From positions 124,001 to 188,000 of the forward strand of contig NZ_CP087106.1 in the NCBI RefSeq assembly GCF_028583545.1: a DNA stretch of 64,000 nt, read 5' to 3'. Below, piece after piece: positions 8,996 through 18,061 of the stretch. The position numbers and the translations under genes were made by a program. The notes under the pieces were generated by a model. That model was not told where the DNA came from and did no database searches. It worked only from the letters and a program-made list of their open reading frames with translations. Each line of letters starts with the position of its first letter. Within the stretch, counting starts at the first letter, position 1. The DNA is from Methylobacterium sp. NMS14P. Its GTDB lineage: Bacteria; Pseudomonadota; Alphaproteobacteria; Rhizobiales; Beijerinckiaceae.

Positions 8996-9024
8996 TTGAC
9001 ACTCCCCCGGGCCGCTTGTACCCG
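8996..9024 (+). promoter_or_regulatory. Candidate sigma-70 promoter for lysC
   Basis: A perfect TTGACA (8996-9001) lies 93 bp upstream of the lysC start. At 17-bp spacing the -10 hexamer is only TACCCG, a poor match, so the call rests on the -35 element and position. Confidence 0.3.
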
Positions 9025-9093
9025 CCGGGCACCGTCCGGACGGGGCTGCAGCGGCCCGTCCAATCGCCACCGGGAACCCGCGACCGAGAGACC

Positions 9094-10329
9094 ATGCCCC
9101 GTCTGGTGATGAAATTCGGCGGCACCTCCGTCGCCAACGTCGACCGTATCCGCAACGTGGCGCGCCACGTCGCCCGCGAGGTGGCGGCCGGCTACGACGT
9201 CGCCGTGATCGTCTCGGCCATGTCGGGCAAGACAAACGAGCTGGTCGATTGGGTCAAGGACGCGAACCCGCTCTACGATCCGCGCGAGTACGACGCCGTC
9301 GTCGCCTCGGGCGAGCTCGTCACCGCCGGCCTCCTGGCGATCGCTCTCCAGAAGGACGGGGTCAAGGCCCGTTCCTGGCAGGGCTGGCAGATCCCGGTCG
9401 TGACCTCGGACGCGCACGGTTCGGCCCGCATCGCCGAGATCGACCCCAAGAACCTCGAGGCGGGCTTCGCCAAGGGCGAGGTCGCGGTCATCGCCGGCTT
9501 CCAGGGGGTCCACGGCGAGACCGGCAGGGTGACGACGCTGGGCCGCGGCGGCTCCGACACCTCGGCGGTGGCCGTGGCGGCCGCGATCGGGGCCGAGCGC
9601 TGCGACATCTACACGGACGTGGACGGCGTCTACACCACCGACCCGCGCATCGTCCCGAAGGCCCGCCGCATGGAGCGGGTGACCTTCGAGGAGATGCTGG
9701 AGATGGCCTCGCTGGGCGCCAAGGTGCTGCAGGTCCGCTCGGTGGAGCTCGCCATGGTCCACCGGGTGCCGACCACGGTCCGGTCCTCCTTCGATCCGCC
9801 GGACGCCGCGCGCCCGGGCACCCTCATCTGCGACGAGGACGACATCGTGGAACAGCAGATCATCACCGGGATCGCCTTCTCCCGGGACGAGGCGCAGATC
9901 ACCCTGCGCAAGGTCAAGGACAGCCCGGGCGTCGCCGCCGCCATCTTCGGGCCGCTGGCCGACGCCAACATCAACGTCGACATGATCATCCAGACCGTGT
10001 CGGGCGACCAGTCGACCACCGACATGACCTTCACGGTGCCGTCCGCCGAGTACGAGCGTGCCCGGAAGATCCTCGACGAGGCCCGCGCGCAGATCGGCTA
10101 CGCGCAGATCGAGGGTGCCACCGACGTGGTGAAGGTGTCGGCGATCGGTGTCGGGATGCGCAGCCACGCGGGCGTCGCCGCCAAGGCGTTCCGGGCGCTC
10201 GCCGAGAAGGGTATCAACATCCGCGCGATCACCACTTCGGAGATCAAGTTCTCCGTGCTGATCGACGCCGCCTATACGGAGCTTGCCGTGCGCACGCTTC
10301 ACTCGCTATACGGCCTGGATCAGGCCTGA
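9094..10329 (+). CDS. lysC: Aspartate kinase
   Basis: 411 residues from ATG at 9094, with a GAGAG just upstream. An upstream in-frame extension is not family-like. The kinase domain begins MPRLVMKFGGTSV, the ATP-binding signature, and includes GRGGSDTSAVA and TDVDGVYTTDPR. Two ACT domains follow (about residues 260-400), for example SPGVAAAIFGPLADANIN. The enzyme phosphorylates L-aspartate, the first step to lysine, threonine, methionine and diaminopimelate. The ACT domains imply feedback control, probably by lysine and threonine. It is followed by ptsP on the same strand. Confidence 0.96.
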   Translation: MPRLVMKFGGTSVANVDRIRNVARHVAREVAAGYDVAVIVSAMSGKTNELVDWVKDANPLYDPREYDAVVASGELVTAGLLAIALQKDGVKARSWQGWQIPVVTSDAHGSARIAEIDPKNLEAGFAKGEVAVIAGFQGVHGETGRVTTLGRGGSDTSAVAVAAAIGAERCDIYTDVDGVYTTDPRIVPKARRMERVTFEEMLEMASLGAKVLQVRSVELAMVHRVPTTVRSSFDPPDAARPGTLICDEDDIVEQQIITGIAFSRDEAQITLRKVKDSPGVAAAIFGPLADANINVDMIIQTVSGDQSTTDMTFTVPSAEYERARKILDEARAQIGYAQIEGATDVVKVSAIGVGMRSHAGVAAKAFRALAEKGINIRAITTSEIKFSVLIDAAYTELAVRTLHSLYGLDQA

Positions 10330-10515
10330 GCCTGGGACGCGGGTTCGAGCGGGGCGCGTGGTGTGAACTGAACAGTCACGGGCCGATCCGCCGATCCCAG
10401 ACCGCCTCTGGGACCAGCGGTCCGGTCCATCCGGCGCCGGCCGTCCCGGGTTTGGCGCCAAGGTTGCAGGGTGGTCGACGCCAAGGCCACTCACCGACGC
10501 TGGAACGACGAACCG

Positions 10516-12777
10516 ATGCCCGCTGCGCCCGGAGGCCCGCGCCTGCTGCTGCGCCGCCTCCGCGAAGCGATGGCGGAGCCGGTCAGCCCCCAGGCGCGCC
10601 TCGACCGCATCGTCGTCCTGATCGCCGCCAACGTCGTGGCCGAGGTCTGCTCGGTCTACGTGCTGCGCGACGACAACACCCTCGAGCTGTTCGCCACCGA
10701 GGGCCTGAACCGCGAGGCGGTGCACCAGACCCGCATGCGCACCGACGAGGGCCTCGTCGGCCTCATCGCGCGCACGGCCGAACCGCTCTCCCTGTCCGAC
10801 GCCCAGAACCACCCGGCCTTCTCGTACCGGCCTGAGACGGGCGAAGAGGCCTATCACGCCTTCCTGGGCGTGCCGCTGCTGCGCGCCGGCAACACGCTCG
10901 GCGTCCTGACGGTCCAGAACAAGACCTACCGCGTCTACTCCGAGGAGGAGATCGAGGCGCTCCAGACCACCGCCATGGTGCTCTCGGAGATGATCGCCTC
11001 GGGCGAGCTGGAGGGCTTGGCGCCGGACGCCGGCACGGCAGCCCGGCGCCCGGTCCTGGCCCGGGGTATCGCCCTCGCGGACGGGATCGGCCTCGGCTAC
11101 GTGGTGCTGCACGAGCCCCGCGTCGTGGTGAAGACGCTGATCGCCGAGAACGTCGAGCGCGAGGTCGCGCGCCTCGACGCGGCGATCGAGGAGGTCCGCT
11201 CGGCGATCGACGCCCTGGTGGAGCGCGGCGACCGGATCGGCACGGCGGAGTCCCGCGAAGTCCTCGAGACCGTCCGGATGTTCGCCCACGACAAGGGCTG
11301 GCTCCGCCGGATGCGCGAGGCCGTGGGCTCGGGCCTGACCGCGGAGGCCGCGGTCGAGCGGGTCCAGTCGGACAACCGCGCCCGGATGATGCGGCAATCG
11401 GATCCGTACCTGCGCGAGCGGCTGCACGATCTCGACGACCTCGCCAACCGCGTCCTGCGCACGCTGATCGGGCCCGAGGCGGCCGGCGCCCTGGTGCTGC
11501 CCGAGAATGCCATCCTCGTGGCGCGCACCATGGGGCCGGCGGCGCTCCTCGATTACGAAGCCTCGACCCTTCGCGGCATCGTCCTGGAGGAGGGCGGTCC
11601 GACCAGTCACGTGGCCATCGTCGCACGGGCGCTCGGCATCCCGGCGGTGGGCGAGGTCGAGAACGCGACCGCCCTGTGCGATGCCGGCGACGCGATCATC
11701 GTCGACGGCGTGGCCGGCGAGATCCATGTCCGGCCCGGTCCCGAGGTCGAGGCCGCCTACGCCGAGATGGTGCGCCTGCGCGCCCGCCGGCAGGAGCAGT
11801 ACCGGGCGCTGCGCGACGTCCCGGCCCAGACCCGCGACGGCGTGCGCGTCGGCCTGCACCTCAACGCCGGCCTGCTGGTGGATTTCAGCCATCTGCAGGA
11901 GACGGGCGCCGAGGGCGTCGGCCTGTTCCGCACCGAGCTACAATTCATGGTGGCGCAGCGGATGCCGTCGGCGGCCGAGCAGGAGGAGCTGTACCGCAAG
12001 GTCTTCGCGGCCTCGGCCGGCAAGTCCGTCACGGTCCGCACCCTCGACATCGGCGGCGACAAGATCCTGCCGTACATGGCCAAGCTCGAGGAGGAGAATC
12101 CGGCGCTGGGCTGGCGGGCGATCCGCATCGGCCTCGACCGGCCGGCGCTGCTGCGCATGCAGCTGCGCGCCCTCCTGAAGGCGGCCGACGGCGACCCGCT
12201 CAAGATCATGTTCCCGATGGTCGCCACGGTGGACGAGTTCGTGCGCGCCCGCGGGATCGTCGAGCGCGAGAAGGCCTACCTGAAGCGCCACGGCTACCGG
12301 CTCCCGACCGATTGCCGCCTCGGCGCGATGATCGAGGTGCCCTCGCTCCTCTTCCAGATCGACGAGATCGCCAAGGAGGCCGATTTCCTCTCGGTCGGCT
12401 CGAACGACCTGATGCAGTTCCTGTTCGCGGTGGACCGGGAAAACCGGCGCGTCGCCGACCGGTTCGATCCGCTGAGCGTCGCGGCGCTCCGCGCGTTCCG
12501 GCTGATCGCCGAGCGGGCCAACGCGGCCTCCTGCCCGGTGACGGTCTGCGGCGAGATCGGCGGCCGGCCCCTCGACGCCATGGCGCTGATCGGTCTCGGC
12601 TACCGGCAGCTCTCGATGTCGCCGGCCGCCATCGGCCCGGTCAAGGCGATGGTGCTGAGCCTCGACGCGGCCGCGATCGCCGAGCTGATCGACGCCGAGA
12701 TGGCGCGGATGCACGACGGCGACTCCCTTCGCCCGGCGCTCACGGCCTTCGCGCACGCGCGCGGCATCCCTATCTAA
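10516..12777 (+). CDS. ptsP: Phosphoenolpyruvate-protein phosphotransferase, nitrogen PTS enzyme I
   Basis: 753 residues from ATG at 10516. The frame also opens at GTG 10471, but relatives begin near [18 protein letters not shown]. An N-terminal GAF domain (about 25-165) precedes the enzyme I region. The phosphorylated histidine is His365 in [20 protein letters not shown], and the C-terminal PEP-binding barrel includes [16 protein letters not shown] and [10 protein letters not shown]. It autophosphorylates with PEP and passes phosphate to NPr, a regulatory cascade in alphaproteobacteria tied to nitrogen status, rather than sugar uptake. The GAF domain is expected to sense glutamine. It sits between lysC and prfA in a conserved order. 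Confidence 0.94.
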   Translation: MPAAPGGPRLLLRRLREAMAEPVSPQARLDRIVVLIAANVVAEVCSVYVLRDDNTLELFATEGLNREAVHQTRMRTDEGLVGLIARTAEPLSLSDAQNHPAFSYRPETGEEAYHAFLGVPLLRAGNTLGVLTVQNKTYRVYSEEEIEALQTTAMVLSEMIASGELEGLAPDAGTAARRPVLARGIALADGIGLGYVVLHEPRVVVKTLIAENVEREVARLDAAIEEVRSAIDALVERGDRIGTAESREVLETVRMFAHDKGWLRRMREAVGSGLTAEAAVERVQSDNRARMMRQSDPYLRERLHDLDDLANRVLRTLIGPEAAGALVLPENAILVARTMGPAALLDYEASTLRGIVLEEGGPTSHVAIVARALGIPAVGEVENATALCDAGDAIIVDGVAGEIHVRPGPEVEAAYAEMVRLRARRQEQYRALRDVPAQTRDGVRVGLHLNAGLLVDFSHLQETGAEGVGLFRTELQFMVAQRMPSAAEQEELYRKVFAASAGKSVTVRTLDIGGDKILPYMAKLEEENPALGWRAIRIGLDRPALLRMQLRALLKAADGDPLKIMFPMVATVDEFVRARGIVEREKAYLKRHGYRLPTDCRLGAMIEVPSLLFQIDEIAKEADFLSVGSNDLMQFLFAVDRENRRVADRFDPLSVAALRAFRLIAERANAASCPVTVCGEIGGRPLDAMALIGLGYRQLSMSPAAIGPVKAMVLSLDAAAIAELIDAEMARMHDGDSLRPALTAFAHARGIPI

Positions 12778-12998
12778 GCGCGAACGCGACCCTTGCCGAA
12801 CATTCGGCCGGGGTTGTACGGCAACGCCACGACGATTTCGGTCGACGCGCCGCGGCTTCCGCTCTCGGACGGACGAGGCGTGGATTCGGGGGACGTCCTG
12901 CCGGGTCCTACACCCTCGAAGCCACGCGTCCCCGTCCCGCGGGACGGGACCCGCGCCCGGCCCGGAACCGCACGCGCAGACCTGCAGAAACACGGGCG

Positions 12999-14084
12999 AT
13001 GATCCCCTTTCCCACCGAGCGCCTCGACGCCATCCTGGCGCGGCACGACATCGTCACCGCGCAGCTCGCCTCGGGCGAGATCGATCCCGAGACGGTGGTC
13101 CAGCTCTCCCGCGAGCTCTCCGACCTCGACCCGGTCGTGGCGGCGATCCGCGCCTACCGCGCCGCGCTGGAGAACCTCGCGGGCGTCGAGGCCCTGATCG
13201 ACGAGCCGGGCACGGATCCGGAGATGCGGGCGCTCGCCGCCGAGGAGAAGCCGGAGGCGCAGGAGGCGCTCGAGGCCGCCCACCGGGACCTCCAGCTGCT
13301 GCTCCTGCCCAAGGACGCCGCCGACGAGAAGAGCGCGATCCTCGAAGTCCGCGCCGGAACCGGCGGCGACGAGGCCGCCCTGTTCGCCGGTGACCTGTTC
13401 CGGATGTACGCGAAGTACGCCGAGTCGAAGGGCTGGCGGGTCGAGGTGATCTCCGAGAGCGAGGGCACGGTCGGCGGGTTCCGCGAGGTCGTGGCCGAGG
13501 TGAAGGGGCGGGGGGTCTTCGCCCGCCTCAAGTTCGAGAGCGGCGCCCACCGGGTGCAGCGGGTGCCCGACACCGAGACGCAGGGGCGGATCCACACCTC
13601 GGCCGCCACCGTCGCGGTGCTGCCCGAGGCCGAGGAAGTCGACATCCACGTCAACGACGCGGACCTGAAGATCGACACGATGCGGGCTCAGGGCGCCGGC
13701 GGCCAGCACGTCAACAAGACGGAATCGGCGATCCGCATCACCCACCTGCCGACCGGCATCGTGGTCTTCGTCCAGGAGGAGCGGTCGCAGCACAAGAATC
13801 GCGCCCGCGCCATGGCGCTCCTGCGGGCGCGTCTCTACGACGCCGAGCGCAGCGCCAAGGACTCGGCCCGGGCGGCCGACCGCAAGGCGCAGGTCGGCTC
13901 CGGCGACCGCAGCGAGCGGATCCGGACCTACAACTTCCCGCAGGGCCGGGTGACCGACCACCGGATCAACCTAACGCTCTACAAGCTCGAGGAGGTCATG
14001 GCCGGGACCGCCCTCGACGAGGTGGTCGACGCCCTGATCACCGAGCACCAGGCGGAGTTGCTGGCCGCCGAGGGCATGGCCTGA
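12999..14084 (+). CDS. prfA: Peptide chain release factor 1
   Basis: 361 residues from ATG at 12999. The hydrolysis motif GGQ (residues 234-236, in [15 protein letters not shown]) and the RF1-type codon-recognition segment [18 protein letters not shown] are both present, with PDT (190-192) in the PxT position, so it reads UAA/UAG rather than being RF2. A 221-bp gap separates it from ptsP. PrmC, which methylates the glutamine of GGQ, is encoded eight bases downstream, so enzyme and substrate are co-expressed. Confidence 0.97.
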   Translation: MIPFPTERLDAILARHDIVTAQLASGEIDPETVVQLSRELSDLDPVVAAIRAYRAALENLAGVEALIDEPGTDPEMRALAAEEKPEAQEALEAAHRDLQLLLLPKDAADEKSAILEVRAGTGGDEAALFAGDLFRMYAKYAESKGWRVEVISESEGTVGGFREVVAEVKGRGVFARLKFESGAHRVQRVPDTETQGRIHTSAATVAVLPEAEEVDIHVNDADLKIDTMRAQGAGGQHVNKTESAIRITHLPTGIVVFVQEERSQHKNRARAMALLRARLYDAERSAKDSARAADRKAQVGSGDRSERIRTYNFPQGRVTDHRINLTLYKLEEVMAGTALDEVVDALITEHQAELLAAEGMA

Positions 14085-14092
14085 GCCGCGCC

Positions 14093-14992
14093 GTGACGCC
14101 GGACTCGATGCAGGACCTGACCCGCCGCGAAGCGCTGCGCGCGCTGACGGCGCGCCTGCACGCCGGCGGCGTCGCGGAAGCGGCGGGCGACGCCCGCTTC
14201 CTCCTGCTCGGCATCCTCGGCCTGGAGACTCGCGACCTCCTGATCGAGGGGGATCGCCGGGTCGGAGCGGCGGGCGCGGCGGCCCTCGCGGCGGCGCTGG
14301 CCCGGCGGCTCGCCGGCGAGCCGGTCGCCCGCATCCTCGGCGCCTGGGAGTTCTGGGGGCTGCCGTTCCGGCTGGGCCCCGACACGCTCGTGCCCCGCCC
14401 GGACACCGAGATCCTGGTCGAGGTCGCGCTGGCCGCGCGGCCCGACCGCGCGGCGCCGCTCCGCTGCCTGGACCTGGGAACCGGAACGGGCTGCATCCTG
14501 ACGGCCCTCCTGTCCGAGCGACCGAGGGCCACCGGCATCGGGCTCGACCGCTCGGAGGGCGCCCTGCGCGTGGCCCGGGACAACGCCGTCTCGAACGGCG
14601 TCGGCGACCGGGCCCAATTCGTCGCCGGCGACTGGTGCGACGCCCTGCGGGGCCGCTTCGACCTCGTGGTCTCGAACCCGCCCTACATCGCCCGCGCCGT
14701 GATCGCGACCCTGGAGCGCGAGGTCCGCGGGCACGACCCGGCCGCCGCCCTCGACGGTGGCGTCGACGGCCTCGACGCCTACCGGCGGATCCTCGAAGGC
14801 GCGGGCGGGCGTCTCGCCCCCGGCGGCCTGCTCGTGCTCGAGATCGGCTACGATCAGGCGGCGGCCGTGACGGATCTCGCGCGCGCCGCCGGCTACCGCG
14901 AGCGCGGATTGACCCGCGACCTCGCCGGTCACGACCGTGTGCTGTGTTTCGACCGGCCGGAGGGTCTTTTTTCCGGCCACAGGGATGCCTAA
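14093..14992 (+). CDS. prmC: Release factor glutamine methyltransferase
   Basis: 299 residues from GTG at 14093. An ATG at 14108 is an alternative start, and no strong ribosome site decides between them. Motifs are the N-terminal helical domain, VPRPDTEILVE, the SAM-binding CLDLGTGTGCILTAL, and the catalytic NPPY (195-198) that binds the glutamine side chain. The enzyme N5-methylates the GGQ glutamine of RF1 and RF2. The gene lies immediately after prfA, the usual arrangement. The C-terminus looks complete. Confidence 0.95.
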   Translation: MTPDSMQDLTRREALRALTARLHAGGVAEAAGDARFLLLGILGLETRDLLIEGDRRVGAAGAAALAAALARRLAGEPVARILGAWEFWGLPFRLGPDTLVPRPDTEILVEVALAARPDRAAPLRCLDLGTGTGCILTALLSERPRATGIGLDRSEGALRVARDNAVSNGVGDRAQFVAGDWCDALRGRFDLVVSNPPYIARAVIATLEREVRGHDPAAALDGGVDGLDAYRRILEGAGGRLAPGGLLVLEIGYDQAAAVTDLARAAGYRERGLTRDLAGHDRVLCFDRPEGLFSGHRDA

Positions 14993-15388
14993 GTCTGGGT
15001 CGACCATCCCGGCACCGAAAAATTGCTTGTTGCATCAACCGGGGAACGCTAGAGTCGGCTTGAAGATCGCGAACCGTCCGTTAAGACGGACGGCTGTAAG
15101 GTCGGTGGTGACCATGGGTCGCCGATTGGTTCGCTGATCCCCCTTAACCGTCGAACCAGAACGCGCCGGTGCCAGCGCGGCGGGACGACACATTCGAACC
15201 TGACAATCGACTGACGATCGGCGGCTGTCACCGGGCGCTCGGTTCGAGGGATGGTCAGGCAGACGCGCGGACCGAAGAGCGGTCCCACGCGCGGCGCCGC
15301 CGGATGCGCTTGGCCGGACTGCGCCACGACATCCGCCCGGGCGCCTCCGTAGACAGTCGTTTGCGTGAACGAGGGTCATTACAGACCG
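14993..15388. other. Intergenic region: probable long leader of the DUF4167 gene
   Basis: This 396-bp gap contains a promoter-like pair (15027-15055) and, just after it, a perfect 7-bp hairpin: CCGTCCG (15074-15080) and CGGACGG (15087-15093) around a 6-base loop. A second short stem, GGACC/GGTCC, lies near 15268-15284. If the promoter is real the DUF4167 mRNA has a leader of about 330 nt, or a small RNA is made here. No T-run follows the first hairpin. No tRNA could be folded by eye. Confidence 0.4.
15027..15055 (+). promoter_or_regulatory. Candidate sigma-70 promoter upstream of the DUF4167 gene
   Basis: TTGTTG (15027-15032), a 17-bp spacer and TAGAGT (15050-15055) form a good housekeeping-type promoter, 35 bp past the prmC stop. 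Confidence 0.45.
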
Positions 15389-16483
15389 ATGAGACCAAAC
15401 CAGAATCGACGGATGCGCGGCCGGAACCGGCCGAAGGGTCCGAATCCGCTGACGCGCTCCTACGAATCCAACGGTCCCGACGTCAAAATCCGCGGCACCG
15501 CGCAGCACATCGCCGACAAATACGCGCAGCTCGCGCGGGATGCTCTGGCGGCCGGCGATCCGGTTGCGGCCGAAAACTACTTTCAGCACGGCGAGCACTA
15601 CTTCCGTATTGTCTCTGGCGCTCAGGACCAGACTCGCCCGGCCAATACCGGCGGCTACGCCAGTCGTCCCTACGACGACGACATGGATGAGGGCGACGAC
15701 GACGCCCAGGGCAATGGCGGATCGCAGAACGGTCACGCCTACAACGGCTACGACGACAACGACCCCGGCCAGCAGCCGCAGCCCTACGAGAGCCGTCCGG
15801 ACGGGAATCAGGACGGTCGCCAGAACCGTGACCGGTTCCAGAACCGCGACCAGCGCCGGTTCGACAACAACGGCCGGCAGGATTACCGGCGCCAGGACCA
15901 GCCGCGTCAGGATTATCAGCGCCAGGACTACCAGCGGCAGGACTATCGCCCGGAGAACCGGCAGGATCGTCAGGACCGCCAGGATTACGGCCGTCCGGAC
16001 TACCGCCAGGATCGGAACGAGGGCCGGCAGGATCGTCAGGACCGTCCGGACAATCGGCAGGACGGCCGGCAAGACAGCCGCCAGGACGCCCGTCAGGACA
16101 ACCGCGGCGACCAGGGCCGCTACGAGAACGGGCGCGGCGACGCCCCGCGCTCTGAGAACCGGCAGGAGGCCCGTCCCGAGGGCCGGCCCGAGCGGGCACC
16201 GCGCGGCGAGGCCGTTCGCCAGGGTGAGGCGGCGCCGCGCCGCGAGCGCCGCCGCGAGGCCGCGCCCGCCGTGGAGGCCGAGGAGCCCACGGGCCTGCCG
16301 GCCTTCCTGATGGCGCCCGCGCGTCCCGCGCCCGCGGCCGAGCCGTCGACCGCTCCCGAGCCGGAGACGGCGGCCGAGGAGGCCCCGGCCGCCAAGCCCC
16401 GCCGCCGTCGGCGCCCGCGCTTCGAGAGCGCTGCCGAGGAGGGGGGCGCGACCACGCCGGCGGCGGACGTGCCGACCGAGTGA
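15389..16483 (+). CDS. DUF4167 domain protein with Arg/Gln/Asp-rich repeats
   Basis: 364 residues from ATG at 15389. An in-frame GTG at 15365 is open, but relatives begin MRPxQ-rich then RMRGRN. The N-terminal 80 residues are the DUF4167 domain, with GPNPLTRSYESNGPDVKIRG and an AENYFQHGEHYFR segment. The next 200 residues are an almost uninterrupted run of QDR/QDY/RQD units, followed by a Pro/Ala/Glu-rich region and a basic RRRRRP tail. The domain is found across alphaproteobacteria, and the charge pattern suggests RNA or nucleic-acid binding, possibly phase-separating. The function is not established. Ends at a strong terminator. Confidence 0.88.
   Translation: MRPNQNRRMRGRNRPKGPNPLTRSYESNGPDVKIRGTAQHIADKYAQLARDALAAGDPVAAENYFQHGEHYFRIVSGAQDQTRPANTGGYASRPYDDDMDEGDDDAQGNGGSQNGHAYNGYDDNDPGQQPQPYESRPDGNQDGRQNRDRFQNRDQRRFDNNGRQDYRRQDQPRQDYQRQDYQRQDYRPENRQDRQDRQDYGRPDYRQDRNEGRQDRQDRPDNRQDGRQDSRQDARQDNRGDQGRYENGRGDAPRSENRQEARPEGRPERAPRGEAVRQGEAAPRRERRREAAPAVEAEEPTGLPAFLMAPARPAPAAEPSTAPEPETAAEEAPAAKPRRRRRPRFESAAEEGGATTPAADVPTE
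15880..16110 (+). repeat. Imperfect short tandem repeats inside the DUF4167 gene
   Basis: Units of 6-15 bp built on CGKCAGGAY are repeated many times in register with the codons and encode RQD, RQDY and RQDR. Because unit boundaries respect the frame, repeat gain or loss would change protein length without frameshift. Confidence 0.6.
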
Positions 16484-16510
16484 GCCGCCATCACGGATGA
16501 CACCGTCGAG

Positions 16511-16542
16511 AGGCCGTCCCGGGCAACCGGGGCGGCCTTCTT
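16511..16542 (+). terminator. Rho-independent terminator after the DUF4167 gene
   Basis: A 12-bp stem with one G-T wobble (16511-16522 with 16527-16538), a GCAA loop and a following T-rich stretch (TTCTT) lie 28 bp past the stop. The gene on the other strand ends just beyond, so it may serve both directions. Confidence 0.75.
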
Positions 16543-16552
16543 CACGTTCGGC

Positions 16553-17314
16553 TCAGCGCGCCGACCGCCGCGCGGCCTTCCAGTCCGGGTAGGCGTGCAT
16601 GCGGTGGATCAGGCGGCGGCGCCGGCCGATCTCGCCGAACGGCGCGATCTCCCAGTCCCAGGTTTCCGGCGGAGGCGGGACCGTGATCCCGAACAGCAGA
16701 TCTGCGCTGTCGACGGTCCGGCCCGCCCGATCCTCCTCGCGCTGCACCGTGTCGGTGATCAGGCAGACGCACTCGACGCGCGCCGCGAGGGCGTCCAGGG
16801 CCGCCAGATGGGCCTCGACGAGGTGCGCGCCGAGTCGCGGCGGCGCCTCGTGGCCCCGCGCCTCATGGGCGTCGATCGGGACGAGCGGGATCTGCGACAG
16901 CAGGTTCGCCGAGACGATCAGGTCGGCGTCCGCGCAGAGATCGGCCCAGGCCCCGGCCAGACCGGCGCTGATCTCGGCCGTCACCAGCGCGACGTTCGGG
17001 TGCCGGCGGGCGGCGAGGCGCGCCGGCCAGGGATGGACGGCGTCCACGAGGCTGACCCGGCCGAACAGGCGGGCGAGAGCGTCGAGCGGGACGTCGTCGA
17101 GCAGGCCCGAGCCGAGCACGACCGCGTGCCGGCGCTCCCGGGTCCGCTCGGCGGCCGCCGCGATCACGCTCCGCGCCCGCGCGAGGTGGGGCGCCCAGGC
17201 TGTCCGGCAGCGGCGCGAGCGGGCGTGGAGCAGGCCGCTCTGCCGGACATAGCCGAGCCGGCGCAGGGGCAGCGGCGCCGGGTTGAGGACGGACAGGACC
17301 CAGGCGAGGAGCAT
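16553..17314 (-). CDS. Conserved hypothetical, methyltransferase-like fold
   Basis: 253 residues from ATG at 17314. I do not recognise a named family. The middle has the alternation of a Rossmann-type methyltransferase: AVVLGSGLLDDVPLDAL, then SLVDAVHP, then DLIVSANLLSQIPLVP. The last segment, IPLVP after a conserved Asn, resembles the post-motif of class I SAM-dependent enzymes, but the glycine-rich motif I is weak. Trp-rich ETWDWEIAPFGEIG near the C-terminus is distinctive. It lies 11 bp downstream of rlmE on the same strand, so co-transcription with that rRNA methyltransferase is likely. No substrate can be proposed. Confidence 0.75.
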   Translation of the reverse strand: MLLAWVLSVLNPAPLPLRRLGYVRQSGLLHARSRRCRTAWAPHLARARSVIAAAAERTRERRHAVVLGSGLLDDVPLDALARLFGRVSLVDAVHPWPARLAARRHPNVALVTAEISAGLAGAWADLCADADLIVSANLLSQIPLVPIDAHEARGHEAPPRLGAHLVEAHLAALDALAARVECVCLITDTVQREEDRAGRTVDSADLLFGITVPPPPETWDWEIAPFGEIGRRRRLIHRMHAYPDWKAARRSAR

Positions 17315-17325
17315 CGCCGGGCGGC

Positions 17326-18051
17326 TCAGTCCTCGTCGGTGGGCGCGGGCCGGGCCGCCGTACCGCGGTAGCCGGTCGCCAGGACGTAGAGCTCGCTCGA
17401 ATCGGCCCGGCTCGCGGCGGGCTTGACGTGGCGCACCGTGGCGAAGTCGCGCTTCAGGTCGGTGAGCAGCGCGCCCTCCGTGCCGCCCTGGAGCACCTTG
17501 GCGAGGTAGGCGCCGCCGGGACCCAGGATCTCGCGGGCGAATTCCGCCGCGGTCTCGGCGAGGCCGATGATGCGCAGGTGGTCGGTCTTCTTGTGGCCGG
17601 TGGCGTTGGCGGCCATGTCGGACATGACGAGGTCGGCCGGGCCGCCCAGCATGCCGGTCAGCCGGGTAGGGGCCTCGGGATCGAGGAAGTCCAGGGTGAT
17701 GAACTCGACCCCGGCCATCGGCTCGATCTCCAGGAGATCGATGCCCACGACCCGGCCCGTCGGCCCGACAACCCGCGCGGCCACCTGCGACCAGCCCCCC
17801 GGCGCGGCGCCGAGATCGACGATCTTCTGGCCGGGCCGCAGGAGCTTGTAGCGCTCGTCGATCTCCAGGAGCTTGTAGGCGGCCCGCGACCGGTAGCCCT
17901 CGCGCTTGGCGCGCGCCACGTAGGGATCGTTGAGCTGGCGCTCGAGCCAGCGCTTCTGGGACAGGGTCCGTCCGCGGCCGGTCTTCACCCGCTGCTTCAG
18001 TTCGCCCCGGACGCCGCCGCCAGAGCTCGCGCCGCCGCGCCGGTCGCTCAT
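17326..18051 (-). CDS. rlmE: 23S rRNA 2'-O-ribose methyltransferase
   Basis: 241 residues from ATG at 18051. The FtsJ/RrmJ fold is clear: the K-D-K-E tetrad fits Lys60 (RSRAAYK), Asp145 (MSDMAAN), Lys185 (YLAKV) and Glu220 (SSELYV), with SAM motif VDLGAAPGGWSQV. The enzyme methylates U2552 (E. coli numbering) of 23S rRNA in the A loop. A basic N-terminal tail of about 45 residues is longer than in E. coli and common in alphaproteobacteria. It follows ppx/gppA after only 10 bp. Confidence 0.94.
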   Translation of the reverse strand: MSDRRGGASSGGGVRGELKQRVKTGRGRTLSQKRWLERQLNDPYVARAKREGYRSRAAYKLLEIDERYKLLRPGQKIVDLGAAPGGWSQVAARVVGPTGRVVGIDLLEIEPMAGVEFITLDFLDPEAPTRLTGMLGGPADLVMSDMAANATGHKKTDHLRIIGLAETAAEFAREILGPGGAYLAKVLQGGTEGALLTDLKRDFATVRHVKPAASRADSSELYVLATGYRGTAARPAPTDED

Positions 18052-18061
18052 CGCGCCGCCC

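Noticed and set aside
8868..9093. Lysine riboswitch before lysC
   Set aside because: The gap between promoter-like sequence and start is too short and no L-box motif is visible.
15170..15260. tRNA-like GGTTCGA segments in the gap before the DUF4167 gene
   Set aside because: The T-loop motif is incomplete and no acceptor, D or anticodon arms pair with it on either strand.
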